NCBI GenBank assembly: GCA_910575435.1
Contig: CAJTGI010000006.1
Location: forward strand, 203,188 to 267,187
DNA length: 64,000 nucleotides
Reading direction: 5' to 3'
Source of the DNA: Clostridiaceae bacterium
Lineage (GTDB): Bacteria; Bacillota; Clostridia; Lachnospirales; Lachnospiraceae
Shown here: piece after piece, positions 17,674 to 25,659 of the stretch
How positions within the stretch are numbered: the stretch's first letter is position 1
How the letters are laid out: each line of letters begins with the position of its first letter
The notes under the pieces: generated by a model
Seen by the model: only the letters and a program-made list of their open reading frames with translations
Told to the model about the DNA's origin: nothing
Databases searched by the model: none
Program-made: the position numbers and the translations under genes

Positions 17674-18528
17674 TTATAAATTTGCCAAAACTGAAATAGC
17701 ATTTTTGGCAATAAACTTTTGGTAATGCTCTTGCAGGTAAAATTGGGTAATGGCTGAATTTTTTACTGGGGAGCCATATTCATGCATAATGTTGCAAACT
17801 CTGCCAAATTCCTCTGCCGGATGCTTGGAACGGTGCAGCAGAAGATAAAAGATTCCCTGGCTGTCATCTTTGTAAAGGGTGTTTTCGCCGCAGTAGATTG
17901 GATGGATATGTTCTGCCAACTGGCTGACGGCTTCCAGATTTGGAAAAGAAAAGATAACAACCACGTCCCGGTAATTTTTTTCTGAGGATTGTTTCGGGCG
18001 GGGTTCCATTCCCAAAGCTTCTGGCAGGGAGATGAAATCGTTTTCCTGCTTTGTAGAAGATGGGACTGGCAGCTCATGGACGCTGTCGGTGGTCACGTCG
18101 TTGCTCGCGCTTCCCCAAAGTTTCTCGGGGTCCAATACTTCCTCTTTGGCTCCCATATAAATAAATTCATCTTCCTCCTCGTCGGCATAATCATCATAGT
18201 CGTCATAATCATAGCCTTCCTCTGCCATATCCCAATCTCCTTCTTCCGTGAAGGTGGAAAAGCGGGTATCCAGTTCGTCTGGTTCTTCCACCTTCGTAAT
18301 TACTAGAATTAAAGCTTCTGGCAACAGGGGAATTGCCTCTATCATCAGCGGAATATCGTCAGCATCAAAGCCAAATTCATAAGAAGCCTGCTGCATCATA
18401 TCCCGAAAAAGTGCTTTCGCCTTCGCTGTCCCATAGGCAAGCTCGCTGATACCGATCTCACGATCCTGCAGATCCTTTTGATTCAAGGTACACCGAATCT
18501 GTCTGTCATTTATTTTCTCTATTCGCAT
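17674..18528 (-). CDS. mecA: MecA-type adaptor protein
   Basis: MecA adaptors deliver substrates to the ClpC/ClpP protease and in Bacillus restrain competence and sporulation regulators. The N-terminus MRIEKINDRQIRCTLNQKDL and ISELAYGTAKAKALFRDMM are the characteristic substrate-binding domain. A very acidic, Tyr/Asp-rich linker (about residues 100-125) leads to a C-terminal ClpC-binding domain with VVIFSFPNLEAVSQLAEH. At 284 residues it is longer than the 218-residue B. subtilis protein, mainly in the linker. It is transcribed alone, convergent with the ferredoxin/DUF1858 pair. Confidence 0.9.
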   Translation of the reverse strand: MRIEKINDRQIRCTLNQKDLQDREIGISELAYGTAKAKALFRDMMQQASYEFGFDADDIPLMIEAIPLLPEALILVITKVEEPDELDTRFSTFTEEGDWDMAEEGYDYDDYDDYADEEEDEFIYMGAKEEVLDPEKLWGSASNDVTTDSVHELPVPSSTKQENDFISLPEALGMEPRPKQSSEKNYRDVVVIFSFPNLEAVSQLAEHIHPIYCGENTLYKDDSQGIFYLLLHRSKHPAEEFGRVCNIMHEYGSPVKNSAITQFYLQEHYQKFIAKNAISVLANL

Positions 18529-18566
18529 AAGCTCACTTCCCTTCTATGGCCTGCTATATATTTCTA

Positions 18567-18738
18567 GTTACTAATCACAGCCGCTCATCCCTCGTGCCAT
18601 AATCCCTTCTGCCTGGCGGCATAGGCTTGCGCTCCCTTTGGTGCGCGCCGAACAGACATGCGCCGGATGCCTAGCGCCTTATAATGGGATGGACAGCTTC
18701 CACAACTCATAGAGATGAGGAAAACTGTGAATGGTAAC
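18567..18738. repeat. MITE-like intergenic element, full copy 2
   Basis: 172 bp bounded by the inverted ends GTTACTAATCACAG (18567-18580) and CTGTGAATGGTAAC (18725-18738). The interior resembles the copy at 9523-9711 (GCTCATC near the left end, TCTGCCT..CGGCATAGG, ATAATGGGATGGACAGC). No coding capacity. It lies upstream of mecA. Confidence 0.7.
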
Positions 18739-19228
18739 ATTTATTTCAAAATATATGCCAGAAGAACCTTTTTCCGAATGGAAATGTTAGATTCTTCTAT
18801 GTATAAATTATAATTTAATAGGAATTAGAAGTCAACGCAAATAACGAACCTATCACTATCTTTTGTTAAAACGGAAAAATAAATACTAGAAGAATTTGAG
18901 AGTTTTGTGCAGTATTTTGGAAATGTGTGAGAAATGTGTGAAAGTGGTCAAATCCATGGGTTTTCTCAATAAAAATAAAATTATATTTTAAGTAGTTTGC
19001 CAATGGAATTTGGGGAGTGGGTGTCATATAATCACTTCAGCGAACGAGTTCACACCAAAGGCAAGGGGGTGATTATGAAGTTCAGACACGATTGGAATAC
19101 ATTCTATCTTATGCGTAAGGATTAGAATGGTTCCGGCTTATCGCAAAAGGGATTCGTACTCGCTGTAAAGGATGGTCAATAACGTATCACAACTGTACCA
19201 TGGCAAAAAATGACAGGGAGGAAAGTGT
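18739..19228. other. Long AT-rich intergenic region
   Basis: About 490 bp without a supported full-length gene. It holds AT-rich stretches, a TATAAT at 19027-19032 with no good -35 box, and the short possible reading frame at 19075-19125 listed separately. Confidence 0.5.
19075..19125 (+). CDS. Possible 16-residue peptide
   Basis: An ATG at 19075 sits 4-5 bp after AAGGGGGTG and opens a 16-codon frame, MKFRHDWNTFYLMRKD. It lies between a TATAAT box and the gene at 19229, so it could be a leader peptide or a small protein. The good ribosome-binding site is the only support; it may be chance. Confidence 0.3.
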   Translation: MKFRHDWNTFYLMRKD

Positions 19229-19468
19229 ATGGAGGCAAAATCAGGCAATATCAAAAATCAAATGTATGACTGGCTTGTATCGGAGATATATCGCGCAGAG
19301 GAAGTTGGAATTCCAGTAGCAGTGGATGGCAAGGTATATTCTTCGCAGGATGCAGACAAACTAAATTTGATGATGGAGGACAGTTATTATATGAAAAGCT
19401 ATGAGGGTGACCAAGGTGGAAAGATTGTCCGGATTGATTTTGACCATATTAATGAGTGTCTGAAGTGA
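19229..19468 (+). CDS. Small hypothetical protein, 79 residues
   Basis: The gene has a strong ribosome-binding site (AGGGAGGAAAG) before ATG 19229 and encodes an acidic soluble protein with no membrane segment, cysteine or recognised motif. The middle reads VGIPVAVDGKVYSSQDADKL. I do not recognise the family. It stands alone between long intergenic regions and is followed by a GC-rich hairpin. Confidence 0.7.
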   Translation: MEAKSGNIKNQMYDWLVSEIYRAEEVGIPVAVDGKVYSSQDADKLNLMMEDSYYMKSYEGDQGGKIVRIDFDHINECLK

Positions 19469-19579
19469 AAGTTTTATCTTTAAGTATCTATTGATCAAGA
19501 AGTGAAATGATTGCGTATGATCTCTTTATGAAGATGTATGCGGGCTAATATGTAGTTCGAATCTACATACTCCTAAATT

Positions 19580-19615
19580 GGCAGGGGAGGTATTCCCGAA
19601 TTTACCTTCCCTGCT
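19580..19615 (+). terminator. Hairpin after the 79-residue gene
   Basis: GCAGGGGAGGTA pairs with TACCTTCCCTGC. The following tract (TGTTACTATTTG) has few consecutive Ts, so termination is likely but not certain. Confidence 0.5.
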
Positions 19616-19623
19616 GTTACTAT

Positions 19624-19652
19624 TTGCTCATAGAGGATAAACGTGTTATACT
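19624..19652 (+). promoter_or_regulatory. Sigma-A promoter of the GH18 gene
   Basis: TTGCTC (19624-19629), 17-bp spacer, TATACT (19647-19652). A solo repeat end GTTACTATTCACAGTTG lies just downstream, inside the leader. Confidence 0.55.
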
Positions 19653-19714
19653 ATAAGTTAGTGTTACTATTCACAGTTGATACGTATTAATATGGAAGAT
19701 GAGGGCATAGATAC

Positions 19715-21424
19715 ATGAAAGAAAAAAAGAAAATTTTGATACCATTGGCGGCAGGACTGCTCCTGCTGGGGATTCTGGGAGGAATTCTGCTCTATAGGAA
19801 AATGGCTCCAAACAAGGAACATATGCCTCTCGAACGATATTTCCAGGCCAAGCAGGGGGAAATCACCCTGATTGTGGGAGATGAGATTTCTGAATCGAAG
19901 GGAATTTATCAAGACAATCAGCTATATTTGGATCTTGATCTTGTGAAAGAGAAGTTCAATGATCGATTTTATTGGGATAAGAAGGAAAATCTATTGCTGT
20001 ATGCTATGCCGAACGCAGTATTGCGGACAGAACCGGGCAGCAAGGATTATTTAGAAAATAATAGCAGGACTACGTTGGAATATGAGATTGTCAAGGTAGA
20101 TGGGGACAAGGTATATGTGGCCGCAGATTATGTCAAACGCCATACTGCGCTGGAATATAAGATGGAGAAAGCGCCGGTGAGAGCCGTTATTTCCTATGAA
20201 TTTGGAGGAATTGAAAAAGAATATGCCAAGACTGATTCAGAGTGCAAATTAAGGGTAAAGGGTAGCATTAAGAGTGAGATTTTGGTGGATTTGAAGGAGG
20301 ATGCTGTTCTCCGGGTATTGGAGAGGAAGAATGAGGATACCGGCTTTTGCAGAGTTATGGAACCATCGGGGGTTATTGGTTACGTGAAAGCAAAAGATAT
20401 GGGCAAGATTTATAAAGAAAGCAAAAAGACGGATTTTCAAGAGGCAGAATATTCCCATATTCTGCGGAAAGAGAAAATCAGCCTTGTGTGGCATCAGGTG
20501 ACAAACCAGGCAGCCAATGGACGGCTGCTGGAATTGCTTGACAAAACCAAAGGGGTAAATGTGGTTTGCCCTACATGGTTCGCAACGTCGGACAATAGAG
20601 GGGCTATTGATTCCCTTGCCAGCGATAACTATGTCAGCCAGGCGCATCGGGCGGGGGTGGAAGTATGGGGGTTATGCAATGACTTTAGCCCGAACATGAA
20701 GATTGGGAAAGTGCTGGAATCTACCAGCAGAAGGCAGAAGCTGGCGAAAAACTTAATCGCAGAGGCGATACGATATAGTTTGGATGGAATTAACATTGAT
20801 TTTGAGAATGTGAAAAAGGATTCGGGGGAGGATTTTGTTCAGTTTATCAGGGAACTGGGCGTGTTGTGTAGAAATAATGGGATTGTACTATCTGTGGACA
20901 ATTATCCGCCCATGGAATACAATAAATATTACAACCGGGAGGAACAGGCAAACGTAGCAGATTATGTTATTACCATGGCATATGATGAGTTTTACTCTGG
21001 CTCCGAAGAAGCTGGCCCCGTATCTTCCTTGGGATATGTGCAGACTGCCACGAAGAAAATTATAGAGGAGGAGGCAGTGCCGGCAAAGCAGGCGATTATC
21101 GCCTTGCCGTTTTATAGCAGACATTGGATGGAAAGGACGTCCAAAGGTGAGGCAAAACTTTCCTCGGAAGCTTGTTCCATGGAATATGCGGAGGAATTGG
21201 TGCAGGAATCCGGCAGTGGGAAAAATTGGGATGAGGAGACGCAGATGAACTATATCTCATGGACTGCGGCGAAAACCTTGCACAAATTGTGGATAGAGGA
21301 TGGGGCATCCTTAGAGTTAAAGCTAAAGGCGGTCTCGGACGCAGATGTGGCAGGTGTGGCATTCTGGAAACTGGGTCTGGAAAAACAGGATATCTGGGAT
21401 ACCATTATCAAATATACAAAATAA
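19715..21424 (+). CDS. Membrane-anchored glycoside hydrolase family 18 protein with SH3-like region
   Basis: This 569-residue protein has a single N-terminal membrane helix (ILIPLAAGLLLLGILGGILL), placing the rest outside the cell. Residues about 30-150 resemble a copper-amine-oxidase-N/stalk domain, followed by an SH3-like region (to about 235, GVIGYVKAKDMG). The C-terminal half is a GH18 barrel with the catalytic DxxDxE motif in DGINIDFENV. Related clostridial and Bacillus proteins (YaaH/YdhD-like) act on peptidoglycan or spore cortex. It precedes cwlD, which fits a cell-wall role. The acidic catalytic Glu is present, so activity is likely. Confidence 0.9.
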   Translation: MKEKKKILIPLAAGLLLLGILGGILLYRKMAPNKEHMPLERYFQAKQGEITLIVGDEISESKGIYQDNQLYLDLDLVKEKFNDRFYWDKKENLLLYAMPNAVLRTEPGSKDYLENNSRTTLEYEIVKVDGDKVYVAADYVKRHTALEYKMEKAPVRAVISYEFGGIEKEYAKTDSECKLRVKGSIKSEILVDLKEDAVLRVLERKNEDTGFCRVMEPSGVIGYVKAKDMGKIYKESKKTDFQEAEYSHILRKEKISLVWHQVTNQAANGRLLELLDKTKGVNVVCPTWFATSDNRGAIDSLASDNYVSQAHRAGVEVWGLCNDFSPNMKIGKVLESTSRRQKLAKNLIAEAIRYSLDGINIDFENVKKDSGEDFVQFIRELGVLCRNNGIVLSVDNYPPMEYNKYYNREEQANVADYVITMAYDEFYSGSEEAGPVSSLGYVQTATKKIIEEEAVPAKQAIIALPFYSRHWMERTSKGEAKLSSEACSMEYAEELVQESGSGKNWDEETQMNYISWTAAKTLHKLWIEDGASLELKLKAVSDADVAGVAFWKLGLEKQDIWDTIIKYTK

Positions 21425-21490
21425 AAGAGGTTGTGGGATTAAATGGGGCGCAAGTCGAAAAGCAATCCGCAATATAAATGCGTCAGCATT

Positions 21491-21572
21491 TATTATATCA
21501 TGAACTTCGTTCATGATCTTGCCTGGCCCTCACAAGCAAGTTTGCTCGGTCCGCTTATCATTATATCATGAG
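21491..21572. repeat. REP-like intergenic repeat, family 2, copy 1
   Basis: The block CTCACAAGCAAG...TTTGCTCGGTCCGCTTATCAT (21529-21560) is the reverse complement of the block at 41836-41868, and is preceded by an ATCATGAACTTCGTTCATGAT hairpin. It lies between the GH18 gene and cwlD. Confidence 0.6.
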
Positions 21573-21624
21573 AATGCCGAATTTAGCATAGGATACAGTA
21601 AAAAGGTATTTTGCGTGGTATTCT

Positions 21625-22377
21625 ATGAAAAAATGGTGGAGCAAGAAGTGTATTTTTGCATTGGCAGTTGTGTCATTGATTGTACTTGCAGGAGTATCGG
21701 TGGAATTTCATCGGGGAGTGCAGACCGCTGGAAACAAAAAGAGCCTTACCATCGTGGTTGACCCAGGGCATGGGGGCATTGATCCGGGCAAAGTGGGAAT
21801 TAATGGATGTTATGAGAAGGATGTGAATCTGGCGATTGGAAAGTTTCTTAAAGAGATTTTAGAAAAGAAAAAATGCCAGGTAATTATGACGAGGGAAACG
21901 GATGCTGGTCTTTATGAGGAGACGGATTCCAATAAAAAGGTTTCTGACCTGCGCCGCAGGGTGGAGATGATGAATGCGCCAGAGGTGGACGTGGTGGTCA
22001 GCATTCATCAAAATAGTTTTACCGGGGAGAGTTCCAAGGGAGCCCAGGTATTCTATCAGAGAACTTCCAGCCAGGGAGAGCAGATGGCGAAGGTGATTCA
22101 GGCTCAGCTCATTAGTTCCTTGGGAACATGGAATCACAGGCAGGCAAAGGCTAATGATTCTTATTTTCTGTTAAAGAAGACGGTCAAGCCCGCAGTGATT
22201 GTGGAGTGCGGCTTCCTTTCCAACAGTGAGGAGGCGGCAAAACTGTGCGATGAATCATATCAGCGACAGGTAGCATGGGCGATTGCCCAGGGTACTCTTA
22301 CATATTTAGGAAGTCCGGGGGAAGATAGTCTGGAGGAGAAGCAAGATGAACACAGAGATACAGATTGTGAATCCTGA
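21625..22377 (+). CDS. cwlD: N-acetylmuramoyl-L-alanine amidase (CwlD type)
   Basis: This Amidase_3 enzyme cleaves the MurNAc-L-alanine bond. The 250-residue protein has an N-terminal signal/anchor helix (IFALAVVSLIVLAGVSV) and the zinc-binding motifs VVDPGHGGIDPG, the second ligand Glu in CYEKDVNLAI, SIHQNSF and the catalytic Glu in VIVECGFLSN. Size and lack of wall-binding repeats match CwlD, which helps make muramic-delta-lactam in spore cortex. Its 3' end overlaps the next gene by 32 bp. Confidence 0.92.
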   Translation: MKKWWSKKCIFALAVVSLIVLAGVSVEFHRGVQTAGNKKSLTIVVDPGHGGIDPGKVGINGCYEKDVNLAIGKFLKEILEKKKCQVIMTRETDAGLYEETDSNKKVSDLRRRVEMMNAPEVDVVVSIHQNSFTGESSKGAQVFYQRTSSQGEQMAKVIQAQLISSLGTWNHRQAKANDSYFLLKKTVKPAVIVECGFLSNSEEAAKLCDESYQRQVAWAIAQGTLTYLGSPGEDSLEEKQDEHRDTDCES

Positions 22378-23401
22378 GTATTTTCAGGACGTTCAGTTGG
22401 AGAAAGCCTGCAAAGTGTTGCGGTCCGGCGGCTTAGTGGCTTTTCCCACAGAGACTGTCTATGGGCTTGGTGGAGATGCACTTTCATCTGACGCCGCACA
22501 GAAAATTTATGCGGCAAAGGGACGGCCTTCAGATAATCCTTTGATTGTTCATATTGGAAGAGAGGAAGACTTGCATCGTGTGGCAAAGCAGGTGGATGGC
22601 CAGGCAAGAAGGTTGATGGAGGCGTTTTGGCCTGGCCCCTTGACGTTAATCTTTCATAAAAAGAAGGTGGTACCAGAATCCACAACGGGAGGTATGCAGA
22701 CGGTGGCAGTGCGCATGCCATCCCATCCCATAGCGCTGGCGTTGATTAGAAATTCCGGCGTGCTAATCGCAGCTCCCAGTGCCAATGCTTCCGGTCGCCC
22801 AAGTCCTACCAGGGCCAGTCATGTTCAGGAAGATTTACAGGGCAGAATAGACATGATTATTGATGGTGGACAAGTGGGGATAGGGATTGAGTCCACGATA
22901 GTAGACATGACGGAGGATATACCGGTGATTCTTCGTCCTGGCTATATTACGAAATCCATGTTAGAAGAAGTGGTGGGGCAAGTGAGGGTTGACCCTGCAA
23001 TGATGGAAGACAAGCCTAGAAAGGACTTGGTCGCCAAGGCGCCAGGGATGAAGTATCGGCATTATGCGCCAAGAGGGCGGCTAACCATCGTGGAAGGGAC
23101 TTTGGAGAATGTAGTCCCTTATATTAATCGTATCTTGGAAGAACATGACAGAAGGGGAGAGATAGCGACCGTGATTGCCACGGAGGAGTCAAAGTCCCGG
23201 TATAGGACAAGCAGAGTGTTCAGTATTGGCTCAAGGCAAACAGAAGGTTCCATTGCGGCAGGCTTATATGATATACTGAGGCAGATGGATGCAGTTGGGG
23301 CAGAATATATTTATGCAGAAAGTTTTCAGGGGGATCGTCTCGGGGCGGCGATTATGAATCGCATGCTAAAGGCGGCGGGGTATCATAAAATCAATATTTA
23401 G
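22346..23401 (+). CDS. sua5: L-threonylcarbamoyladenylate synthase (Sua5)
   Basis: This enzyme forms threonylcarbamoyl-AMP for the t6A modification at position 37 of ANN-decoding tRNAs. The 351 residues comprise an N-terminal YrdC/TsaC domain (GGLVAFPTETVYGLG, KGRPSDNPLIVH, PSANASGRPSPT) and, after about residue 225, the C-terminal Sua5 domain. The gene starts within cwlD, with an AGGAG ribosome-binding site inside it. The order cwlD-sua5-phosphatase-rpiB parallels the ywlC-ywlE-ywlF neighbourhood of Bacillus. Confidence 0.95.
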   Translation: MNTEIQIVNPEYFQDVQLEKACKVLRSGGLVAFPTETVYGLGGDALSSDAAQKIYAAKGRPSDNPLIVHIGREEDLHRVAKQVDGQARRLMEAFWPGPLTLIFHKKKVVPESTTGGMQTVAVRMPSHPIALALIRNSGVLIAAPSANASGRPSPTRASHVQEDLQGRIDMIIDGGQVGIGIESTIVDMTEDIPVILRPGYITKSMLEEVVGQVRVDPAMMEDKPRKDLVAKAPGMKYRHYAPRGRLTIVEGTLENVVPYINRILEEHDRRGEIATVIATEESKSRYRTSRVFSIGSRQTEGSIAAGLYDILRQMDAVGAEYIYAESFQGDRLGAAIMNRMLKAAGYHKINI

Positions 23402-23417
23402 AAAGTGGAGATATGTT

Positions 23418-23915
23418 ATGAAACGCTTCAGTCAAATTGTATTTTTATGTACCACAAACACATTTTTGAGTCCGGTAGCCGAAGGGATTTATCGGAAGAA
23501 TTCAACTGATTGGATGCCCCAGGCGATATCTAGGGGACTGGTGGTCTTATTTGAGGAGCCAATCAATCCAAAGTGCAACGTACTTTTAACCCAAAGCGGG
23601 TTTCACATCAGTGGGCATGGGCAGTCTAGGCAGCTGATGCCGGAAGACTTAAAGGAGGGCAGTCTGATTCTCACCATGACTCTCAGTGAAAAGGTGAAAC
23701 TGATCGAGGAATTTTCCTATGAGGAGAATGTGTATACCATAGGGGAATTTGTGGGAAGTGACACTGATATCCTGGAACCGGTGGAGGAAGAGGCGTACAA
23801 GGCTTGCGCAGACGAATTGATCACCAGGGTGAATTTGGCAATCCAAAAAATTGAGGAACTCTATTGGGAAGAAAACGAAGAGGAGGAAATACAAGATGAT
23901 AGCATTAGGCAATGA
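23418..23915 (+). CDS. Low-molecular-weight phosphotyrosine phosphatase-like protein, catalytic Arg lost
   Basis: The 165-residue protein has the fold and context of YwlE-type LMW arginine/tyrosine phosphatases. The P-loop is altered: the N-terminus reads VFLCTTNTFLSPVAEG where active enzymes have C-x-G-N-x-C-R-S-P. The nucleophile Cys is kept (C12 region) but the phosphate-binding Arg is Leu and the Gly is Thr. The general-acid DP loop is also not obvious. It lies between sua5 and rpiB as in Bacillus ywlC-ywlE-rpiB. Either a non-catalytic binding protein or one with changed chemistry. An acidic tail overlaps rpiB by 20 bp. Confidence 0.85.
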   Translation: MKRFSQIVFLCTTNTFLSPVAEGIYRKNSTDWMPQAISRGLVVLFEEPINPKCNVLLTQSGFHISGHGQSRQLMPEDLKEGSLILTMTLSEKVKLIEEFSYEENVYTIGEFVGSDTDILEPVEEEAYKACADELITRVNLAIQKIEELYWEENEEEEIQDDSIRQ

Positions 23916-24327
23916 TCAGGCGGGTTTTGGGCTGAAACAGGAGGTCATGAGATATCTGGATGAGCATGATATTCCCTACAAGGACTATGGTAGTTACAGC
24001 GAGGAGTCTGTGGATTATCCCGTGTATGCCAAAAAGGTGGCTCATGCGGTGGCAGATGGGGAGTGCGAAAAGGGCATATTGATTTGCGGAACTGGCATCG
24101 GGATTTCCATTGCCGCCAATAAGGTGAAGGGAGTGCGGGCGGCGCTTTGCCATGACACTTTCAGTGCGGAGGCTACTAGGCAGCACAATGATGCAAATAT
24201 TCTTGCTATGGGGGCCAGGGTAATCGGGCCCGGACTGGCAGTAAAGATTGTGGAAACCTTTTTGCATACGGATTTTTCCAATGCAGAGCGTCATGCGAGA
24301 AGAGTGGCGATGCTTGAGGAAGAATGA
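23896..24327 (+). CDS. rpiB: Ribose-5-phosphate isomerase B
   Basis: RpiB interconverts ribose 5-phosphate and ribulose 5-phosphate. The 143-residue form from ATG 23896 begins MIALGNDQAGFGLKQ, normal for the RpiB/LacAB family. The catalytic Cys is in ILICGTGIGISIAANK and the His/Arg residues in RQHNDANILAMGAR are present. The AGGAGG ribosome-binding site lies inside the preceding gene, so translation is coupled. The ATG at 23851 would add a Lys-rich extension without family support. Confidence 0.94.
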   Translation: MIALGNDQAGFGLKQEVMRYLDEHDIPYKDYGSYSEESVDYPVYAKKVAHAVADGECEKGILICGTGIGISIAANKVKGVRAALCHDTFSAEATRQHNDANILAMGARVIGPGLAVKIVETFLHTDFSNAERHARRVAMLEEE

Positions 24328-24363
24328 CCCTAAATTTAAGAGGGTTCGAGCAAGTCTTGCTTC

Positions 24364-24392
24364 TTGACACTGGGAAAGGCAGGAGTTACAAT
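24364..24392 (+). promoter_or_regulatory. Sigma-A promoter of ilvE
   Basis: Perfect -35 TTGACA (24364-24369), 17-bp spacer and -10 TACAAT (24387-24392), about 130 bp ahead of the start codon. No T-box motif is visible in the leader. Confidence 0.75.
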
Positions 24393-24521
24393 AAAATACA
24401 TACGAATGTGCAATTTCTGGCAAAATCGGTATTGGCTTTGGCTGAATTTGTGTCAGGCAGTCTGGAGGAGAATTCAGGGCGCGAATAAATACCTTGCAGG
24501 TATAGGAAAGGAAGTAATGTT

Positions 24522-25547
24522 ATGGCAAAAATGGATATCGACTGGGGAAACATAGGGTTTGGATATATGAAGACGGACAGGCGTTATGTCTCGAATTATA
24601 AGGATGGCGCATGGGATGAGGGAACGCTAACTGAGGAAGACACTGTCACAATCAGCGAGTGTGCCTGCGTATTGCAGTATGCCCAGACTATTTTTGAGGG
24701 CTTGAAGGCGTACACGACTGCCGATGGCCGCGTGGTCTGCTTCCGACCAGATTTGAATGCGGAACGCATGGTGGATTCTGCCAAGAGGCTGGAGATGCCA
24801 GTTTTTCCGAAAGAGCGGTTTGTGGAGGCGGTAAAGGAAGTTGTAAAGGCGAATATAGATTATGTGCCTCCTTATGGATCAGGCGCCACCCTGTATCTTC
24901 GTCCTTATATGTTTGGCAGCAATGCAGTGATTGGCGTAAAGCCAGCTGATGAATACCAGTTTCGACTTTTTGCCACGCCGGTTGGCCCCTATTTTAAGGG
25001 GGGCGTGAAGCCCATTACAATCCGGGTTTGCGATTTTGACCGCGCCGCGCCCCATGGTACGGGGCATATCAAGGCGGGGTTAAATTATGCTATGAGCCTG
25101 CATGCCATTGTAGATGCCCACAACCAAGGATTTGAGGAAAATATGTATCTGGATGCCGCTACCCGGACTAAGGTAGAGGAGACGGGAGGAGCCAATTTCC
25201 TGTTTGTCACAAAGGACAATAAGGTGGTGACTCCTAAGTCAGACAGTATCTTGCCTTCTATTACCAGACGTTCTTTGATGACGGTGGCAAAAGATTATCT
25301 GGGGCTGGAAGTGGAAGAGAGGGAAGTCAGTTTTGATGAAATTTCAGACTTTGTGGAGTGCGGCCTGTGTGGAACGGCGGCAGTGATTTCTCCTGTTGGC
25401 TGCGTGAATGACCACGGGAAAGAGATTGTATTTGCTAATGGCAGTACGGAGATGGGACCGATTATCTCCAAACTCCGGGAGACGCTTACTGGCATTCAGA
25501 TGGGTACGATTGATGGGCCAGAAGGCTGGATTGTAGAAATCAAGTAG
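24522..25547 (+). CDS. ilvE: Branched-chain amino acid aminotransferase
   Basis: This PLP enzyme of fold type IV interconverts Leu, Ile and Val with their 2-oxo acids. The 341 residues match the longer, eukaryote-like BCAT form: QYAQTIFEGLKAY, YLRPYMFGS, the PLP Lys in GTGHIKAGLNYA, and ETGGANFLFV. The start at 24522 follows GGAAAGGAAG. It has its own strong promoter and a terminator, so it is monocistronic. It could also supply 2-oxoisovalerate to PanB. Confidence 0.95.
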   Translation: MAKMDIDWGNIGFGYMKTDRRYVSNYKDGAWDEGTLTEEDTVTISECACVLQYAQTIFEGLKAYTTADGRVVCFRPDLNAERMVDSAKRLEMPVFPKERFVEAVKEVVKANIDYVPPYGSGATLYLRPYMFGSNAVIGVKPADEYQFRLFATPVGPYFKGGVKPITIRVCDFDRAAPHGTGHIKAGLNYAMSLHAIVDAHNQGFEENMYLDAATRTKVEETGGANFLFVTKDNKVVTPKSDSILPSITRRSLMTVAKDYLGLEVEEREVSFDEISDFVECGLCGTAAVISPVGCVNDHGKEIVFANGSTEMGPIISKLRETLTGIQMGTIDGPEGWIVEIK

Positions 25548-25610
25548 CGAGATAAAGTTGCTTTAAAAAGGTATTCCTGTTTCGGATATGATTTAGTGAA
25601 GAGATTATGA

Positions 25611-25655
25611 AAAAATTGCCGCCCCAGAAATATTATTTCTGGGGCGGCAATTTTT
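25611..25655. terminator. Bidirectional terminator between ilvE and the DUF3794 gene
   Basis: A perfect stem of TTGCCGCCCCAGAAAT with ATTTCTGGGGCGGCAA, flanked by an A run on one side and a T run on the other, between converging genes. Confidence 0.92.
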
Positions 25656-25659
25656 ATCA

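Noticed and set aside
24328..24521. T-box riboswitch upstream of ilvE
   Set aside because: No T-box sequence (UGGNACCGCG-like) and no terminator/antiterminator pair is visible; a plain promoter is present.
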